Source of the DNA: Blastococcus sp. CPCC 205250
Lineage (GTDB): Bacteria > Actinomycetota > Actinomycetes > Mycobacteriales > Geodermatophilaceae
DNA: 64,000 nt
Assembly (NCBI RefSeq): GCF_019799925.1
Contig: NZ_JABGCG010000014.1
Span: 79,237 to 143,236, forward strand
Direction: 5' to 3'
A program made the position numbers and the translations under genes. Each line of letters opens with the position of its first letter. Position 1 is the first letter of the stretch. Under the pieces are notes generated by a model. The model was given only the letters and a program-made list of their open reading frames with translations. It was not told where the DNA came from and searched no databases. Shown piece after piece: positions 26,077 through 34,417 of the stretch.

Positions 26077-27327
26077 ATGCGGGTCCGCATCCACCGCGGG
26101 GCACACGAGATCGGTGGCTCCTGCGTCGAGCTGCAGGCGGAGGGCGCCCGGCTCGTCCTCGACGTGGGCAGACCGCTGTCCGCCAGGCCGGGCGATGACG
26201 TGCCGCTCCCGGCCGTCCCCGGGCTCACCGACGGGTCCACGCCCGACCTCCTGGGCGTGCTGATCAGCCATCCCCACCTCGACCACTACGGGCTGGTCGA
26301 CCGGGTCCACCCGAGCGTGCCGGTGTTCGCCGGTCGTGAGGCCGCCGCGGTCGTGGGAGCCGCCCGCTTCTTCTCGCCCATGGGGCCCGAGCTGCGGCCG
26401 TCCGGACACCTCCGGCACCGGAAGCGACTGCGGCTGGGGCCGTTCACCGTGACGCCGTACCTGGTCGACCACAGCGGTTTCGACGCCTACGCCCTGCAGA
26501 TCGAGGCCGGTTACCGGCGGCTGCTCTACACCGGCGACCTGCGCGGCCACGGCCGCAAGGCGGGGCTCTTCGAGCAGATGGTGGCCGCTCCGCCCGGTCG
26601 CGTGGACACGCTCCTGATGGAGGGGACCCACGTGCGCGCGGGCGGCGCCGACGAGTCGCGCCCGCCCACGGAGGCGGACGTCGAGCTCGACATGGCCGCG
26701 ACCTTCCGCTCCTGCGCCGGGCTGCCTGTCGTCGTCTCCTCGGCGCAGAACATCGACCGGCTGGTGACCGTCTACCGGGCCGCCCGCCGCGCGGGCCGGA
26801 CCCTGCTGGTCGACCTGTACACGGCCACGGTTGCGCAGGCCACCGGCCGGCCGACGCTGCCGCAGCCGGGCTTCCCGCAGCTCGGGGTCTTCGTCCCGCG
26901 GCGTCAGCGGGTCCGGGTGAAGGAGTCGGGGGAGTTCCACCGCACCCATGCCGTCCGCCCGCTGCGGGTGTTCCCCGAGCAGCTCGTTGCCGAGGCCCAT
27001 CGGTTCGTCGTCCTCACCGGCAGCTCGGCGGTCCGCGAGCTCGTCGACGCCGGAGCGCTGCGCTCGGGCGTCGTGGTCTGGTCGCTGTGGGGGGGCTACC
27101 TCGCCAACACCGGCGGACGACGGCTGGTCGATCTCCTCGAGACGGCCGGCGTGCCGCTGGTGCACCACCACACGTCCGGGCACGCGGCGCTGTCGGACCT
27201 CAAGCGATTGGTCGCCGCGCTCAACCCCGGACAGCTCGTGCCGATCCACACAGAGGGCGCCGCGCACTACGCCCGTCACTTCCCCGGCGTCACCGTCCGG
27301 GCCGACGGCGAGTGGTGGCACGCCTGA
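26077..27327 (+). CDS. Beta-CASP metallo-beta-lactamase-fold hydrolase (RNase J/CPSF-like)
   Basis: 416 residues. The metallo-beta-lactamase core begins with 'MRVRIHRGAHEIGGSCVEL', followed by 'ISHPHLDHYG' (HxHxDH), 'LVDHSGFDAYALQI', 'LLYTGDLRGHG' (Asp ligand) and the terminal 'SGHAALSDLKRLV...VPIHTE' typical of beta-CASP nucleases. These act on RNA or DNA ends with two zinc ions. The ATG at 26077 starts the first strand; upstream sequence in frame belongs to the previous gene's region. The family is usually longer in RNase J (~550), so this is a stand-alone short form. Confidence 0.88.
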   Translation: MRVRIHRGAHEIGGSCVELQAEGARLVLDVGRPLSARPGDDVPLPAVPGLTDGSTPDLLGVLISHPHLDHYGLVDRVHPSVPVFAGREAAAVVGAARFFSPMGPELRPSGHLRHRKRLRLGPFTVTPYLVDHSGFDAYALQIEAGYRRLLYTGDLRGHGRKAGLFEQMVAAPPGRVDTLLMEGTHVRAGGADESRPPTEADVELDMAATFRSCAGLPVVVSSAQNIDRLVTVYRAARRAGRTLLVDLYTATVAQATGRPTLPQPGFPQLGVFVPRRQRVRVKESGEFHRTHAVRPLRVFPEQLVAEAHRFVVLTGSSAVRELVDAGALRSGVVVWSLWGGYLANTGGRRLVDLLETAGVPLVHHHTSGHAALSDLKRLVAALNPGQLVPIHTEGAAHYARHFPGVTVRADGEWWHA

Positions 27328-27350
27328 CCGCACTCCGAGGAGGACCGCGC

Positions 27351-28628
27351 ATGACTCCGCACGACGACTTCACCCGCCGGCTGGCCGGCATCGACGGCGT
27401 CCAGCAGATCGACGGGCGCACCGACCGCGCTCTCGGTGTGGGGCGGGCCGTCGTCCGCTGCACGCACGAGGGGCGCCGGGCGGTCGCCGTCCGCGAGCAC
27501 GAGGCGCGGATCCCCGCGCTCATGGATCTGCTGCACCTGCACCTGGCCGGGGCGGAGCTGCCTGGCGGAGGGCAGCCGCCCGTGGCGGACGAGGTCACCG
27601 TCCTGCTGGTCGAGGACAAGGAGGTCAGCGAGGCCGGCGATGCGCTCGCCACGCTGGCCGCCGAGGTCAGCCCCGCGGTCGGGGTGCGTGTCCTCCGCGT
27701 CGACGACGCCGGCCGTGTCCACCCCAGCGTTCCTGCTCCGGACCTGTCCGACGCCGTGCTCTTCCGCTACGAGGGCTGGCTGAGGCTCCTCGAGGGGGTC
27801 GAGGACGGTCCGCCGGAGCTCGTCCGCGAAATCGTGCAGGCGGTCGGCCGACCGGAGCTGCGGGCCTATCCGATGCTCTCCCACGCCGGACGGCGCTGGT
27901 CCCTGCGCATCGAGGGCCTCGAGGTCGGGCAGGTCGAGGCGGGCCGCGGCACTCTCGGCGTCGGCAAGGACGGCAAGACGGGCCGGACCAGCCGCAAGCG
28001 GGCCGCCTGGGTGGCGGTGGCCGGGAAGGAGGCCGTCGAGGTGACCCCGGCGAGCGTGCCGTCGGCTGCGAGCCTGATCCGGGTGTTCGCCGAGAAGTGG
28101 CGCGGGTGGTCGTCGAAGCGCGCCGGTGAGCCCAAGCAGGACGAGCACGCCCTCGAGTCGCGGGTCCTCCGCGGTGTCGTCCCCCTGCATCTCGCCAACG
28201 GCACCCGGCTCGACCTGCTCAAGCCCGACTCGACGGAGTCGGTCAACTGGGGCAGCCAGTTCCCGACCCGCTGGGGACGTCAGGACGGACCGGCCGCGCG
28301 GTACCTCGACGCCCTGCTCCGCGTGGGGGACGTCCCGTGGGCGGCGGAGATCAAGATCGACGGTGGCACCGGGACCGGTCGCTACTACCGGCACGCGGTC
28401 GCCCAGGCCGTCCTCTACCGGACCTTCATCCGCCAGGCATCCCCGCTGCAGCCGTGGTTCGAGGCGCAGGGACTCGACCAGCGGTCCTGCCGTGCCGCGG
28501 TCGTGGTGCCTGACGCGCCGGCCTCCCGTGCCGACCGGTCCACCGGCCTCGCCGAGCTCTGCCAGGCCTTCGACGTCGAACTGATCACCGTGCCGCGCGC
28601 GATGGCGCGGCTGGGCAGGCTCGACTGA
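27351..28628 (+). CDS. Large unknown protein with a putative PD-(D/E)XK nuclease end
   Basis: 425 residues, not recognised as a whole. The N-terminal half is alpha/beta. The C-terminal third has 'RYLDALLRVGDVPWAAEIKI' followed by 'GRYYRHAVAQAVLYRTFI', which fits the D...E-x-K plus Q/Y-helix pattern of RecB-like nucleases, then 'CRAAVVVPDAP'. 'GKDGKTGRTSRKR' in the middle is a basic, probably flexible stretch. The ATG at 27351 has a strong GAGGAGG ribosome-binding site and lies 23 bases after the beta-CASP gene. Confidence 0.75.
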   Translation: MTPHDDFTRRLAGIDGVQQIDGRTDRALGVGRAVVRCTHEGRRAVAVREHEARIPALMDLLHLHLAGAELPGGGQPPVADEVTVLLVEDKEVSEAGDALATLAAEVSPAVGVRVLRVDDAGRVHPSVPAPDLSDAVLFRYEGWLRLLEGVEDGPPELVREIVQAVGRPELRAYPMLSHAGRRWSLRIEGLEVGQVEAGRGTLGVGKDGKTGRTSRKRAAWVAVAGKEAVEVTPASVPSAASLIRVFAEKWRGWSSKRAGEPKQDEHALESRVLRGVVPLHLANGTRLDLLKPDSTESVNWGSQFPTRWGRQDGPAARYLDALLRVGDVPWAAEIKIDGGTGTGRYYRHAVAQAVLYRTFIRQASPLQPWFEAQGLDQRSCRAAVVVPDAPASRADRSTGLAELCQAFDVELITVPRAMARLGRLD

Positions 28629-28912
28629 ACGCCGAGCCGGCCCGGGGATCGACGATCGTCGTCAGCCTCCCGGACCTGCTCTGGGCAACCGGGACGGCGA
28701 CGCTCGAGGACCTCGCCGACATCGTCGACGGGGACTGCGACGCGGACATCTGGCTCGAGGAGATGGACGACGGCATCGAGATCGGGGCCGGCGCCGGCGC
28801 CATCGGGCTGCGGTACCCCTTCCTCGCGTCCGAGTTCTGGGCGACGGTCGAGGAGGTCGACGGCGACCAGGCCCGGCGGTGGGAAGCCGAGGCCGAGGAG
28901 GACGCGGACTGA
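28625..28912 (+). CDS. Small acidic protein, probable CTG start
   Basis: 95 residues, strongly acidic ('EDLADIVDGDCDADIWLEEM', tail 'EAEAEEDAD'). The coding-like sequence ('STIVVSLPDLLWATGTATLE') begins immediately after the previous stop, and the only upstream codon available is CTG at 28625, overlapping that stop (CTGA). No ATG or GTG occurs in frame before the conserved-looking part. An acidic mate of a nuclease could be an inhibitor or DNA mimic, but this is speculation. Confidence 0.6.
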   Translation: MNAEPARGSTIVVSLPDLLWATGTATLEDLADIVDGDCDADIWLEEMDDGIEIGAGAGAIGLRYPFLASEFWATVEEVDGDQARRWEAEAEEDAD

Positions 28913-28930
28913 ACGACGACGGCACTGTCG

Positions 28931-29629
28931 GTGGCTGGTGGGAGGCTCCGCCCCGTGCCTCCCGCCACGCTGAGCCGCCTGCTCGAGGTCGTCGGCTCCC
29001 CGCGCGCGGTCGACGATCTGGCCGCCTACTTCGAGCCCGGTCGCCCGGCCGACGCGCCGCCCCGCTTCCCGGGCAGCCGCTTCGAGTTCCTCGTCGGCGG
29101 CGGGACCCGACCCGAGACGGCCAACCGCATCACCGCCGACGACCTGGTCGCAGTGACCCTGCTGTCAACCGCTGTGCCCGGGAACGTGGCTCAGCAACTG
29201 CTGGAGGGGGACCTCGGGCGGGACATCGCCTGGCACCTCGAGAGCGTCCCCGTCGACGTGGGGATCGAGAACCCTGCGGCGGCGGAGCTCTTCTCCACGG
29301 CCTCGTCCGTGCGACTCGTGCGGGACCTCCTCCAGGAACCCCACGGCATCGACTGGTTCACCGCGCAGACGCTGCTCGCCCGCAAGCGGCCGCGGCTGGT
29401 GCCGGTGCACGACCGCGTCGCCCGGTGCCTCACCGGCCTGCCGGACGAGTCGATGGGCTGGCACCTCGACGTGTTCGCGGCCGACGCCGGGCTTGCCGAC
29501 CGGCTCTCGGCGACCCGTCGGTCGGCACGCGTCCCCGAGGAGGTCTCCGTGCTCCGCGTGCTCGACGTCATCCTGTGGATGCGCCACGCGCCGGTGCACC
29601 TGGAGAACGGCTGCCCGGGCCTCATCTGA
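28931..29629 (+). CDS. DUF6308-like protein
   Basis: 232 residues. Seen: 'SRFEFLVGGGTRPETANRIT', 'ADDLVAVTLLS', 'LLARKRPRLVPVHDRVARCL', 'SVLRVLDVILWMRHAP'. The KRP-x-L-x-P-x2-D-x-R stretch is shared with the gene at 24566. I recall this pattern as DUF6308, widespread in actinobacteria and of unknown role. GTG at 28931 or 28955; the second begins just before the likely first helix. It closes the operon that began at 25577. Confidence 0.8.
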   Translation: MAGGRLRPVPPATLSRLLEVVGSPRAVDDLAAYFEPGRPADAPPRFPGSRFEFLVGGGTRPETANRITADDLVAVTLLSTAVPGNVAQQLLEGDLGRDIAWHLESVPVDVGIENPAAAELFSTASSVRLVRDLLQEPHGIDWFTAQTLLARKRPRLVPVHDRVARCLTGLPDESMGWHLDVFAADAGLADRLSATRRSARVPEEVSVLRVLDVILWMRHAPVHLENGCPGLI

Positions 29630-29756
29630 CGCCGCCACTGGGGCCGCACCTGTCGCCGTCCCCACGGCCCGGAGATGTACGACGACGGCGGTGAGGGGAC
29701 GTGCGCCGAATGCGCGGCGGCGTACGGAGCCCTCGACGCGTGGAGCTCTGCGGCGC

Positions 29757-30158
29757 CTACGAGGACGGCGCCGGGGCGGGGGAGAGGTGCTCGTGGACGG
29801 CGAGCCAGCGGCCGTCGTCCCCGCGGTGGAAGACGATCGTCTCCCGCTCGTCGAGCACCTCCTCGCCGGCCGTCGACGACACGGTGGTGCGCACCCGGTG
29901 GTGGAAGACCGCGGTGTCGCCGAAGACCTGCACCGCCCCGTCGGCCGACACGCAGTCGAGCACCCGGAACCCGTCCTCGGCGACCCAGCTGTCCCACTCC
30001 CGCCGGTACTCGGCGGTCGAGGTCAGCACCCGGTCGGTGGTGTGGAACAGGAAGGTGGCGTCCTCGGCGAAGGACCCGAAGTAGCCGTCCAGGTCCCCGC
30101 TGCCGAAGGCCGCGACCAGCTCCGCGGCCGCCGCCAGGACGTCGCCGGCCGCGCTCAT
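29757..30158 (-). CDS. NTF2-like (SnoaL/DUF4440) protein
   Basis: 133 residues with the cone-shaped NTF2 fold pattern: N-terminal helices 'AAELVAAFGSGDLDGYFGSF', then 'DATFLFHTTDRVL', 'DTAVFHHRVRTTV' and 'ETIVFHRGDDGRWLAVHEHL'. Members include ketosteroid isomerase-like enzymes and ligand-binding proteins. Start ATG at 30158, overlapping the ureohydrolase stop by four bases, so it is third in the permease operon. Confidence 0.85.
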   Translation of the reverse strand: MSAAGDVLAAAAELVAAFGSGDLDGYFGSFAEDATFLFHTTDRVLTSTAEYRREWDSWVAEDGFRVLDCVSADGAVQVFGDTAVFHHRVRTTVSSTAGEEVLDERETIVFHRGDDGRWLAVHEHLSPAPAPSS

Positions 30159-31114
30159 GCCCGCGGCGCCATCGCCGAGACCAGCTCGTAGGCCACGTGC
30201 GCGGCCGCGATGCCGGTGATCTCCGCGTGGTCGTAGGCCGGGGAGACCTCGACCAGGTCCGCGCCGACGAGGTTGGCGTCGGCGAACGACCGCAGGATCG
30301 CCAGCAGCTCCCGGCTGGTCAGCCCGCCGGCCTCCGGCGTGCCGGTGCCGGGCGCGAACGCCGGGTCGAGCACGTCGATGTCGACCGACACGTACACCGG
30401 CCGGTCCTCCACGCGCGCCTTCACCTTCTCGATCACCCCCCGGATGCCCAGGTCGTCCACCTCCCGCGCGTGCACCACCTGGAACCCGAGCTCCACGTCG
30501 TCCACCAGGTCGCGGACTGAGTACAGCGGCCCACGGATGCCCACGTGCAGGCAGCCGCTCTGGTCCAGCAGCCCCTCCTCGGACGCCCGCCGGAACGGCG
30601 TCCCGTGCGTGTAGTCGGCGCCGAAGTAGGTGTCCCAGGTGTCCAGGTGCGCGTCGAAGTGGACGACGGCGATCGGCCCGTGCTGCGCGTGCAGCGCCCG
30701 CAGCAGCGGCAGGGCGATCGTGTGGTCCCCGCCGACGGTCAGCAGCCGCCCGGCCCGCTCGAGCAGCGACCGGGCACCGGCCTCGATCTGGCCGATGGCC
30801 TCCTCGATCGAGAAGGGGTTGACCCCGAGGTCGCCGGCGTCGACCACCTGCTGCCGGGCGAACGGCTCGACGTCCTGCGCCGGGTTGTAGGGCCGCAGCA
30901 GCCGCGAGGACTCCCGCACGTGCGCCGGGCCGAACCGCGCCCCGGGCCGGTAGCTGACGCCGGAGTCGAACGGGATGCCCAGGACGGCGACGTCGACGTC
31001 GGACACCTCGTCGATCCGCGGCAGCCGGGCGAAGGTCGGCGGCCCGGCGAAGCGGGGGACGACGGTCGCGTCGACCTGGCCGAGCCGGCCGTCCTGCGTG
31101 ATGCGCTCGACCAT
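30155..31114 (-). CDS. Ureohydrolase (agmatinase/guanidino-acid hydrolase family)
   Basis: 319 residues with the full binuclear manganese (or nickel) site: 'GGDHTIALP', 'VVHFDAHLDTWD' and 'YVSVDIDVLDPAFAPG'. The family hydrolyses the guanidino group of agmatine, guanidinobutyrate, guanidinopropionate or guanidine, releasing urea. Start ATG at 31114 overlaps the permease stop (ATGA). Its pairing with an NCS1 permease rather than polyamine genes argues for uptake and use of an external guanidino or related nitrogen compound. Confidence 0.92.
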   Translation of the reverse strand: MVERITQDGRLGQVDATVVPRFAGPPTFARLPRIDEVSDVDVAVLGIPFDSGVSYRPGARFGPAHVRESSRLLRPYNPAQDVEPFARQQVVDAGDLGVNPFSIEEAIGQIEAGARSLLERAGRLLTVGGDHTIALPLLRALHAQHGPIAVVHFDAHLDTWDTYFGADYTHGTPFRRASEEGLLDQSGCLHVGIRGPLYSVRDLVDDVELGFQVVHAREVDDLGIRGVIEKVKARVEDRPVYVSVDIDVLDPAFAPGTGTPEAGGLTSRELLAILRSFADANLVGADLVEVSPAYDHAEITGIAAAHVAYELVSAMAPRA

Positions 31115-32688
31115 CACGCCACCGGTCCCACGGAGTCGGAGGTGCGGCGGCCGGCGCGGTGCACCGAGGCCCGCGGGTCGTCGACGACCTCGGGCACGTC
31201 GCCGTCGCGGGCCGGCACCCACCGCGGGCCCTCCGGGCCGAAGACGTACCGCGGCTCCGGGAAGGCGAACAGCAGGCCCAGGTACACGACCGCGGCCAGG
31301 CCGAGGGAGACCGGCAGGCTGACGTCGATGCCGCCCGCGACCGCGTTCCGGAACGGGCCCTCGATGAGCGGCGGGTAGTTGGCGAACAGCAGGCCGACGA
31401 TCGCCGCGGGGATCCAGGCCACCATGCCGCGCCAGTTCATCCCGCCGCTGAACCAGTAGAGGCCGCCGGTGCGGCCCTGGTTGAACACCTGCACCGCGTC
31501 CTCCGAGTAGTAACCGCGCCGGACGACGTAGCCGAGCGTCATGATGATCATCCAGGGCGTCGTGCAGATGACGATCGCGCCGATGAAGGCGTTCACGCTG
31601 CCCAGCAGGTCGAACGCCAGCCGGCCGACCAGGATGAAGACGAAGGCCAGCGCGCCGATGAACAGCGAGGCCTGTACCCGGTTCAGCCGCGGGAACACCG
31701 AGGAGAAGTCCAGGCCGGTGCCGTACAGCGAGGTCACGCCGGTCGACATGCCGCCCAGGAAGGCCACCACGACCAGCAGTGCGGCGTACCAGGCGGGGGA
31801 GGCCTGAATCAGCGCCACGATGTAGTCGGCCTCACCGGCGACCAGCGTCGCCGTCCCCACCCCGAAGAGGAACGGCACCAGCGTCGCCAGCTGGCCGAGG
31901 AAGGTCGCTGCGAGCAGGTTCCGTCGCGGCGTCGCCGCGGGGATGTAGCGCGACCAGTCGCCGAGGAACGCGCCGAAGCTGATCGGGTTCCCCATGACGA
32001 TCAGCGCCGACAGGATGAACGTCGGCCAGAAGCTGCCGAGCGCGTACGCGTCGGGGCCCGGGTCGTAGCCGAAGTCGAACAGCGACGCGTAGGCCACGAT
32101 CCCCAGCAGCATCAGCACCGTGTTGCCGATGACCACGATCTTGTTGACCAGCAGCATGAACTGGTAGCCGAAGACCACCACAACGATGACCAGCGAGCCC
32201 AGGACGGCGTAGATGACGCCGCGCAGCAGGTCGGAGTCGGCCACGCCGAGCAGCCGGACCGCCGCGCCCACGATCGCGTCGCCGCTGACCCACACCGAGA
32301 TCGAGTAGAAGGCGATCGCGGTCAGCAGCGACAGGAACGAGCCGACGACCCGGCCGCGGACGCCGAAGTGGGCGCCGGAGGAGACGGCGTTGTTCGTGCC
32401 CGTCCGCGGACCGAACAGGCCCATCGGCATGAGGATCAGCGCCCCCACGACGACGCCGAGCAGCGTGGCGGCGACCGCCTGCACCAGGGAGAGCCCGAGC
32501 AGGACCGGGAACGTCCCGAGGATGACGGTGGCGAACGTGTTCGCGCCGCCGAACTGGATGCGGAAGAGGTCGAAGGGCCGCGAGGTCCGCTCGGCCGCCG
32601 GGATGGTGTCGATCCCGTGCTGCTCGATCTCGGTCACCTTCGGTCGGCGCTGCTCGGCCGCCAGCCCCGCGAGTTCGGGTCCGCTCAT
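31114..32688 (-). CDS. NCS1-family nucleobase/cation symporter
   Basis: 524 residues with about 12 hydrophobic segments and NCS1 landmarks: 'FGGANTFATVILGTFPVLL' near the first helix, 'MGLFGPRTGTNNAVSSGAHF', 'GDWSRYIP' in the middle. NCS1 carriers import purines, pyrimidines, hydantoins, allantoin or related compounds with Na+ or H+. The ATG at 32688 is preceded by GGAGGTGC. It is first in the operon with the ureohydrolase and NTF2-like protein and is divergent from the XRE-cupin regulator. Confidence 0.92.
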   Translation of the reverse strand: MSGPELAGLAAEQRRPKVTEIEQHGIDTIPAAERTSRPFDLFRIQFGGANTFATVILGTFPVLLGLSLVQAVAATLLGVVVGALILMPMGLFGPRTGTNNAVSSGAHFGVRGRVVGSFLSLLTAIAFYSISVWVSGDAIVGAAVRLLGVADSDLLRGVIYAVLGSLVIVVVVFGYQFMLLVNKIVVIGNTVLMLLGIVAYASLFDFGYDPGPDAYALGSFWPTFILSALIVMGNPISFGAFLGDWSRYIPAATPRRNLLAATFLGQLATLVPFLFGVGTATLVAGEADYIVALIQASPAWYAALLVVVAFLGGMSTGVTSLYGTGLDFSSVFPRLNRVQASLFIGALAFVFILVGRLAFDLLGSVNAFIGAIVICTTPWMIIMTLGYVVRRGYYSEDAVQVFNQGRTGGLYWFSGGMNWRGMVAWIPAAIVGLLFANYPPLIEGPFRNAVAGGIDVSLPVSLGLAAVVYLGLLFAFPEPRYVFGPEGPRWVPARDGDVPEVVDDPRASVHRAGRRTSDSVGPVA

Positions 32689-32828
32689 GTGCACCTCCGG
32701 GTGAGGTGGTGACGCACACCACCGTGGTGGGCCGAGGTTAGGTGCAGAGTTGTCCGCCAGGCAACAGAAGTTGTCCAAGATGGGCGTGCGGCATGCTGTG
32801 CCGGCGCCGAGCGAAGGGGGACGACGAC
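32689..32828. promoter_or_regulatory. Divergent promoter region with repeated GTTGTCC boxes
   Basis: GTTGTCC occurs at 32749-32755 and 32770-32776, 21 bases apart, about two helical turns. Between them lies CAAC, pairing with the first box. On the minus strand TTGCCT and TAACCT with 18 bases between could be the permease promoter. The boxes are candidate sites for the XRE-cupin regulator. Confidence 0.45.
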
Positions 32829-33413
32829 GTGGCGGGAGAGGTCCGGCGGCCGACGCGACCGCACGACCCGGCGGAGGCGCTCATCGGGGCGCGGCTGCGC
32901 GCGGCTCGCCAGACGGCCGGGCTCACCCTCGCCGCGGTCGCCGAGCAGGCCGGGCTGACCAAGGGCTTCCTCAGCCGGCTCGAGCGCGACGAGGTGTCGC
33001 CGTCGGTCGCCTCGCTGGTGACCGTGTGCGGCGTGCTCGGCATCGGCGTCGGCGCGCTGTTCGAGGTGCCGCAGACCTCGCTGGTCCGGGCCGGAGAGGC
33101 GCCGCCGATCAACTTCGGCGGCTCCGGCCTGCGCGAGGTGCTGCTCACCGCCGGCACGCAGCGCCAGCTGCAGGTCATCCACTCCCAGGTCGACCCCGGC
33201 GGCGGAGGCGGCGCCGAGCTGTACGCCCTGGCCTGCGACGTCGAGTTCGTCTACGTCGTGGCCGGGCGGCTGCAGCTCCAGCTGCCCGGTGAGACGGTCG
33301 AGCTGCAGGCCGGCGACGCGTTCACCATGCCCGGCGCCACCCCGCACACCTGGCTCAACCCGTCGGCCACCGCCTCCGCCGAGGTGCTGTGGGCGCTGAC
33401 CCCCGCACCCTGA
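32829..33413 (+). CDS. XRE-family regulator with C-terminal cupin domain
   Basis: 194 residues. Residues ~15-75 are an HTH_3 domain ('IGARLRAARQTAGLTLAAVA', 'GFLSRLERDEVSPSVASL'). Residues ~110-190 form a cupin ('LACDVEFVYVVAGRLQLQLP', 'LQAGDAFTMPGATPHTWLN'). These regulators sense small ligands such as amines or carboxylates and often repress a divergent transporter. GTG at 32829 is chosen because it sits after GAAGGGGG; an upstream ATG would read through the promoter boxes. Confidence 0.88.
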   Translation: MAGEVRRPTRPHDPAEALIGARLRAARQTAGLTLAAVAEQAGLTKGFLSRLERDEVSPSVASLVTVCGVLGIGVGALFEVPQTSLVRAGEAPPINFGGSGLREVLLTAGTQRQLQVIHSQVDPGGGGGAELYALACDVEFVYVVAGRLQLQLPGETVELQAGDAFTMPGATPHTWLNPSATASAEVLWALTPAP

Positions 33414-33451
33414 GCCCCGCACCCCCGACCGCCCGATCCCGGGAGTCCTCC

Positions 33452-34126
33452 GTGTCCGCACAGCCCGTCCGCGACGTCGTCGACCTCTCCCACCCGCTGG
33501 ACGACGACACCCCGGTCTACCCGGGCGACCCCGTCGCCCGCTTCTCCCCGGCGACGACGATCGACGAGCACGGCTACAACGTGCTGCACGTGCGCATGGG
33601 CTCGCAGACCGGCACGCACGTGGACGCGCCGTACCACTTCCTGGCCGACGGGGCGCGGATCGACGAGCTGCCGCTGGAGCTCTTCCTGGGCCCGGCGGTG
33701 ATCGCCGACGTCCGGGGCAGGGCGCCGCACACAGCGATCACCTGGGCAGACCTCGCTCCCGTCGCCGGCCGGCTCGCGCCGGGGCGGATGCTCCTGCTGC
33801 ACACCGGGTGGGACGCGCACTGGGGGACCGACGCCTACTTCGACCACCCGTTCCTCGACGGCGAGGCCGCCGAGCGGGTCGTCGCGGCCGGCGTCCGCAC
33901 CGTCGGCCTCGACGCGCTCAGCCTCGACGAGACGGTCCTGGGCGGAGAGCCCGCAGCCGGCTTCGCCGCCCACTTCGCGGTGCTCGGTGCCGGTGGCGTC
34001 ATCGTCGAGAACCTGCGCGGGCTGGACGCCGTCCGCTCGACCGAGCCCGTGGTCAGCGTGCTGCCGCTGCGGATGACCGGCGCCGACGGGGCGCCGGTGC
34101 GCGCGGTCGCCTTCGACGTCGGCTGA
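33452..34126 (+). CDS. Cyclase-family hydrolase (kynurenine formamidase-like)
   Basis: 224 residues with the cyclase signature 'GSQTGTHVDAPYHFL' (HxGTHxDxPxHF metal ligands) and 'LDALSLDE'. The family includes arylformamidases, isatin hydrolase and other amide or lactam hydrolases using Zn/Mn. GTG at 33452; the gene follows the regulator by 38 bases. In this context it may open an amide or ring of the imported nitrogen compound. Confidence 0.88.
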   Translation: MSAQPVRDVVDLSHPLDDDTPVYPGDPVARFSPATTIDEHGYNVLHVRMGSQTGTHVDAPYHFLADGARIDELPLELFLGPAVIADVRGRAPHTAITWADLAPVAGRLAPGRMLLLHTGWDAHWGTDAYFDHPFLDGEAAERVVAAGVRTVGLDALSLDETVLGGEPAAGFAAHFAVLGAGGVIVENLRGLDAVRSTEPVVSVLPLRMTGADGAPVRAVAFDVG

Positions 34127-34216
34127 TCCCCCCGCAGGGGCGCAGCGGTCCCGGCCGCCGCCCCGAGTGGCAGACCTCCGTACGCTGGTGCCAGGCGAGC
34201 AGGGGGAGGACCCATC

Positions 34217-34408
34217 GTGGCGAGGCACCTGAACGACGAGACGGCGGAGTTCAAGATGCCGCGGCCGGGAAGGCACGCGGCCGAGGACGACGAGCACGCC
34301 CCCGAGGCCGGTGCCGAGCCCGAGGCCACCCAGCGCTTCGACCCGGGGTTCCGCGAGCGCCCGCCGCGGCCCGCGCCCCCCGCATCGCAGGACCGCGACG
34401 ACCGGTAG
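34217..34408 (+). CDS. Small protein paralogous to 37565 gene
   Basis: 63 residues: 'MARHLNDETAEF', then 'PRPGRHAAEDDEH', ending in a Pro/Arg-rich tail. The 55-residue protein at 37565 shares MARHL-x-DETAEF-x2-PR-x-GRH. Likely disordered; no function known. GTG start with a GGGGGAGG ribosome-binding site eight bases upstream. Confidence 0.7.
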   Translation: MARHLNDETAEFKMPRPGRHAAEDDEHAPEAGAEPEATQRFDPGFRERPPRPAPPASQDRDDR

Positions 34409-34417
34409 CACCCCGCG

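Noticed and set aside
29675..29760. Short plus-strand frame starting 'MYDDGGEGTCAECAAAYG'
   Set aside because: Only about 28 codons are free before it becomes antisense to the NTF2-like gene; a CxxC alone is not enough.
31159..32712. Plus-strand open frame of over 500 codons, rich in Gln/His/Arg/Asp
   Set aside because: Mirror of the NCS1 permease; composition is that of an antisense frame in GC-rich DNA.
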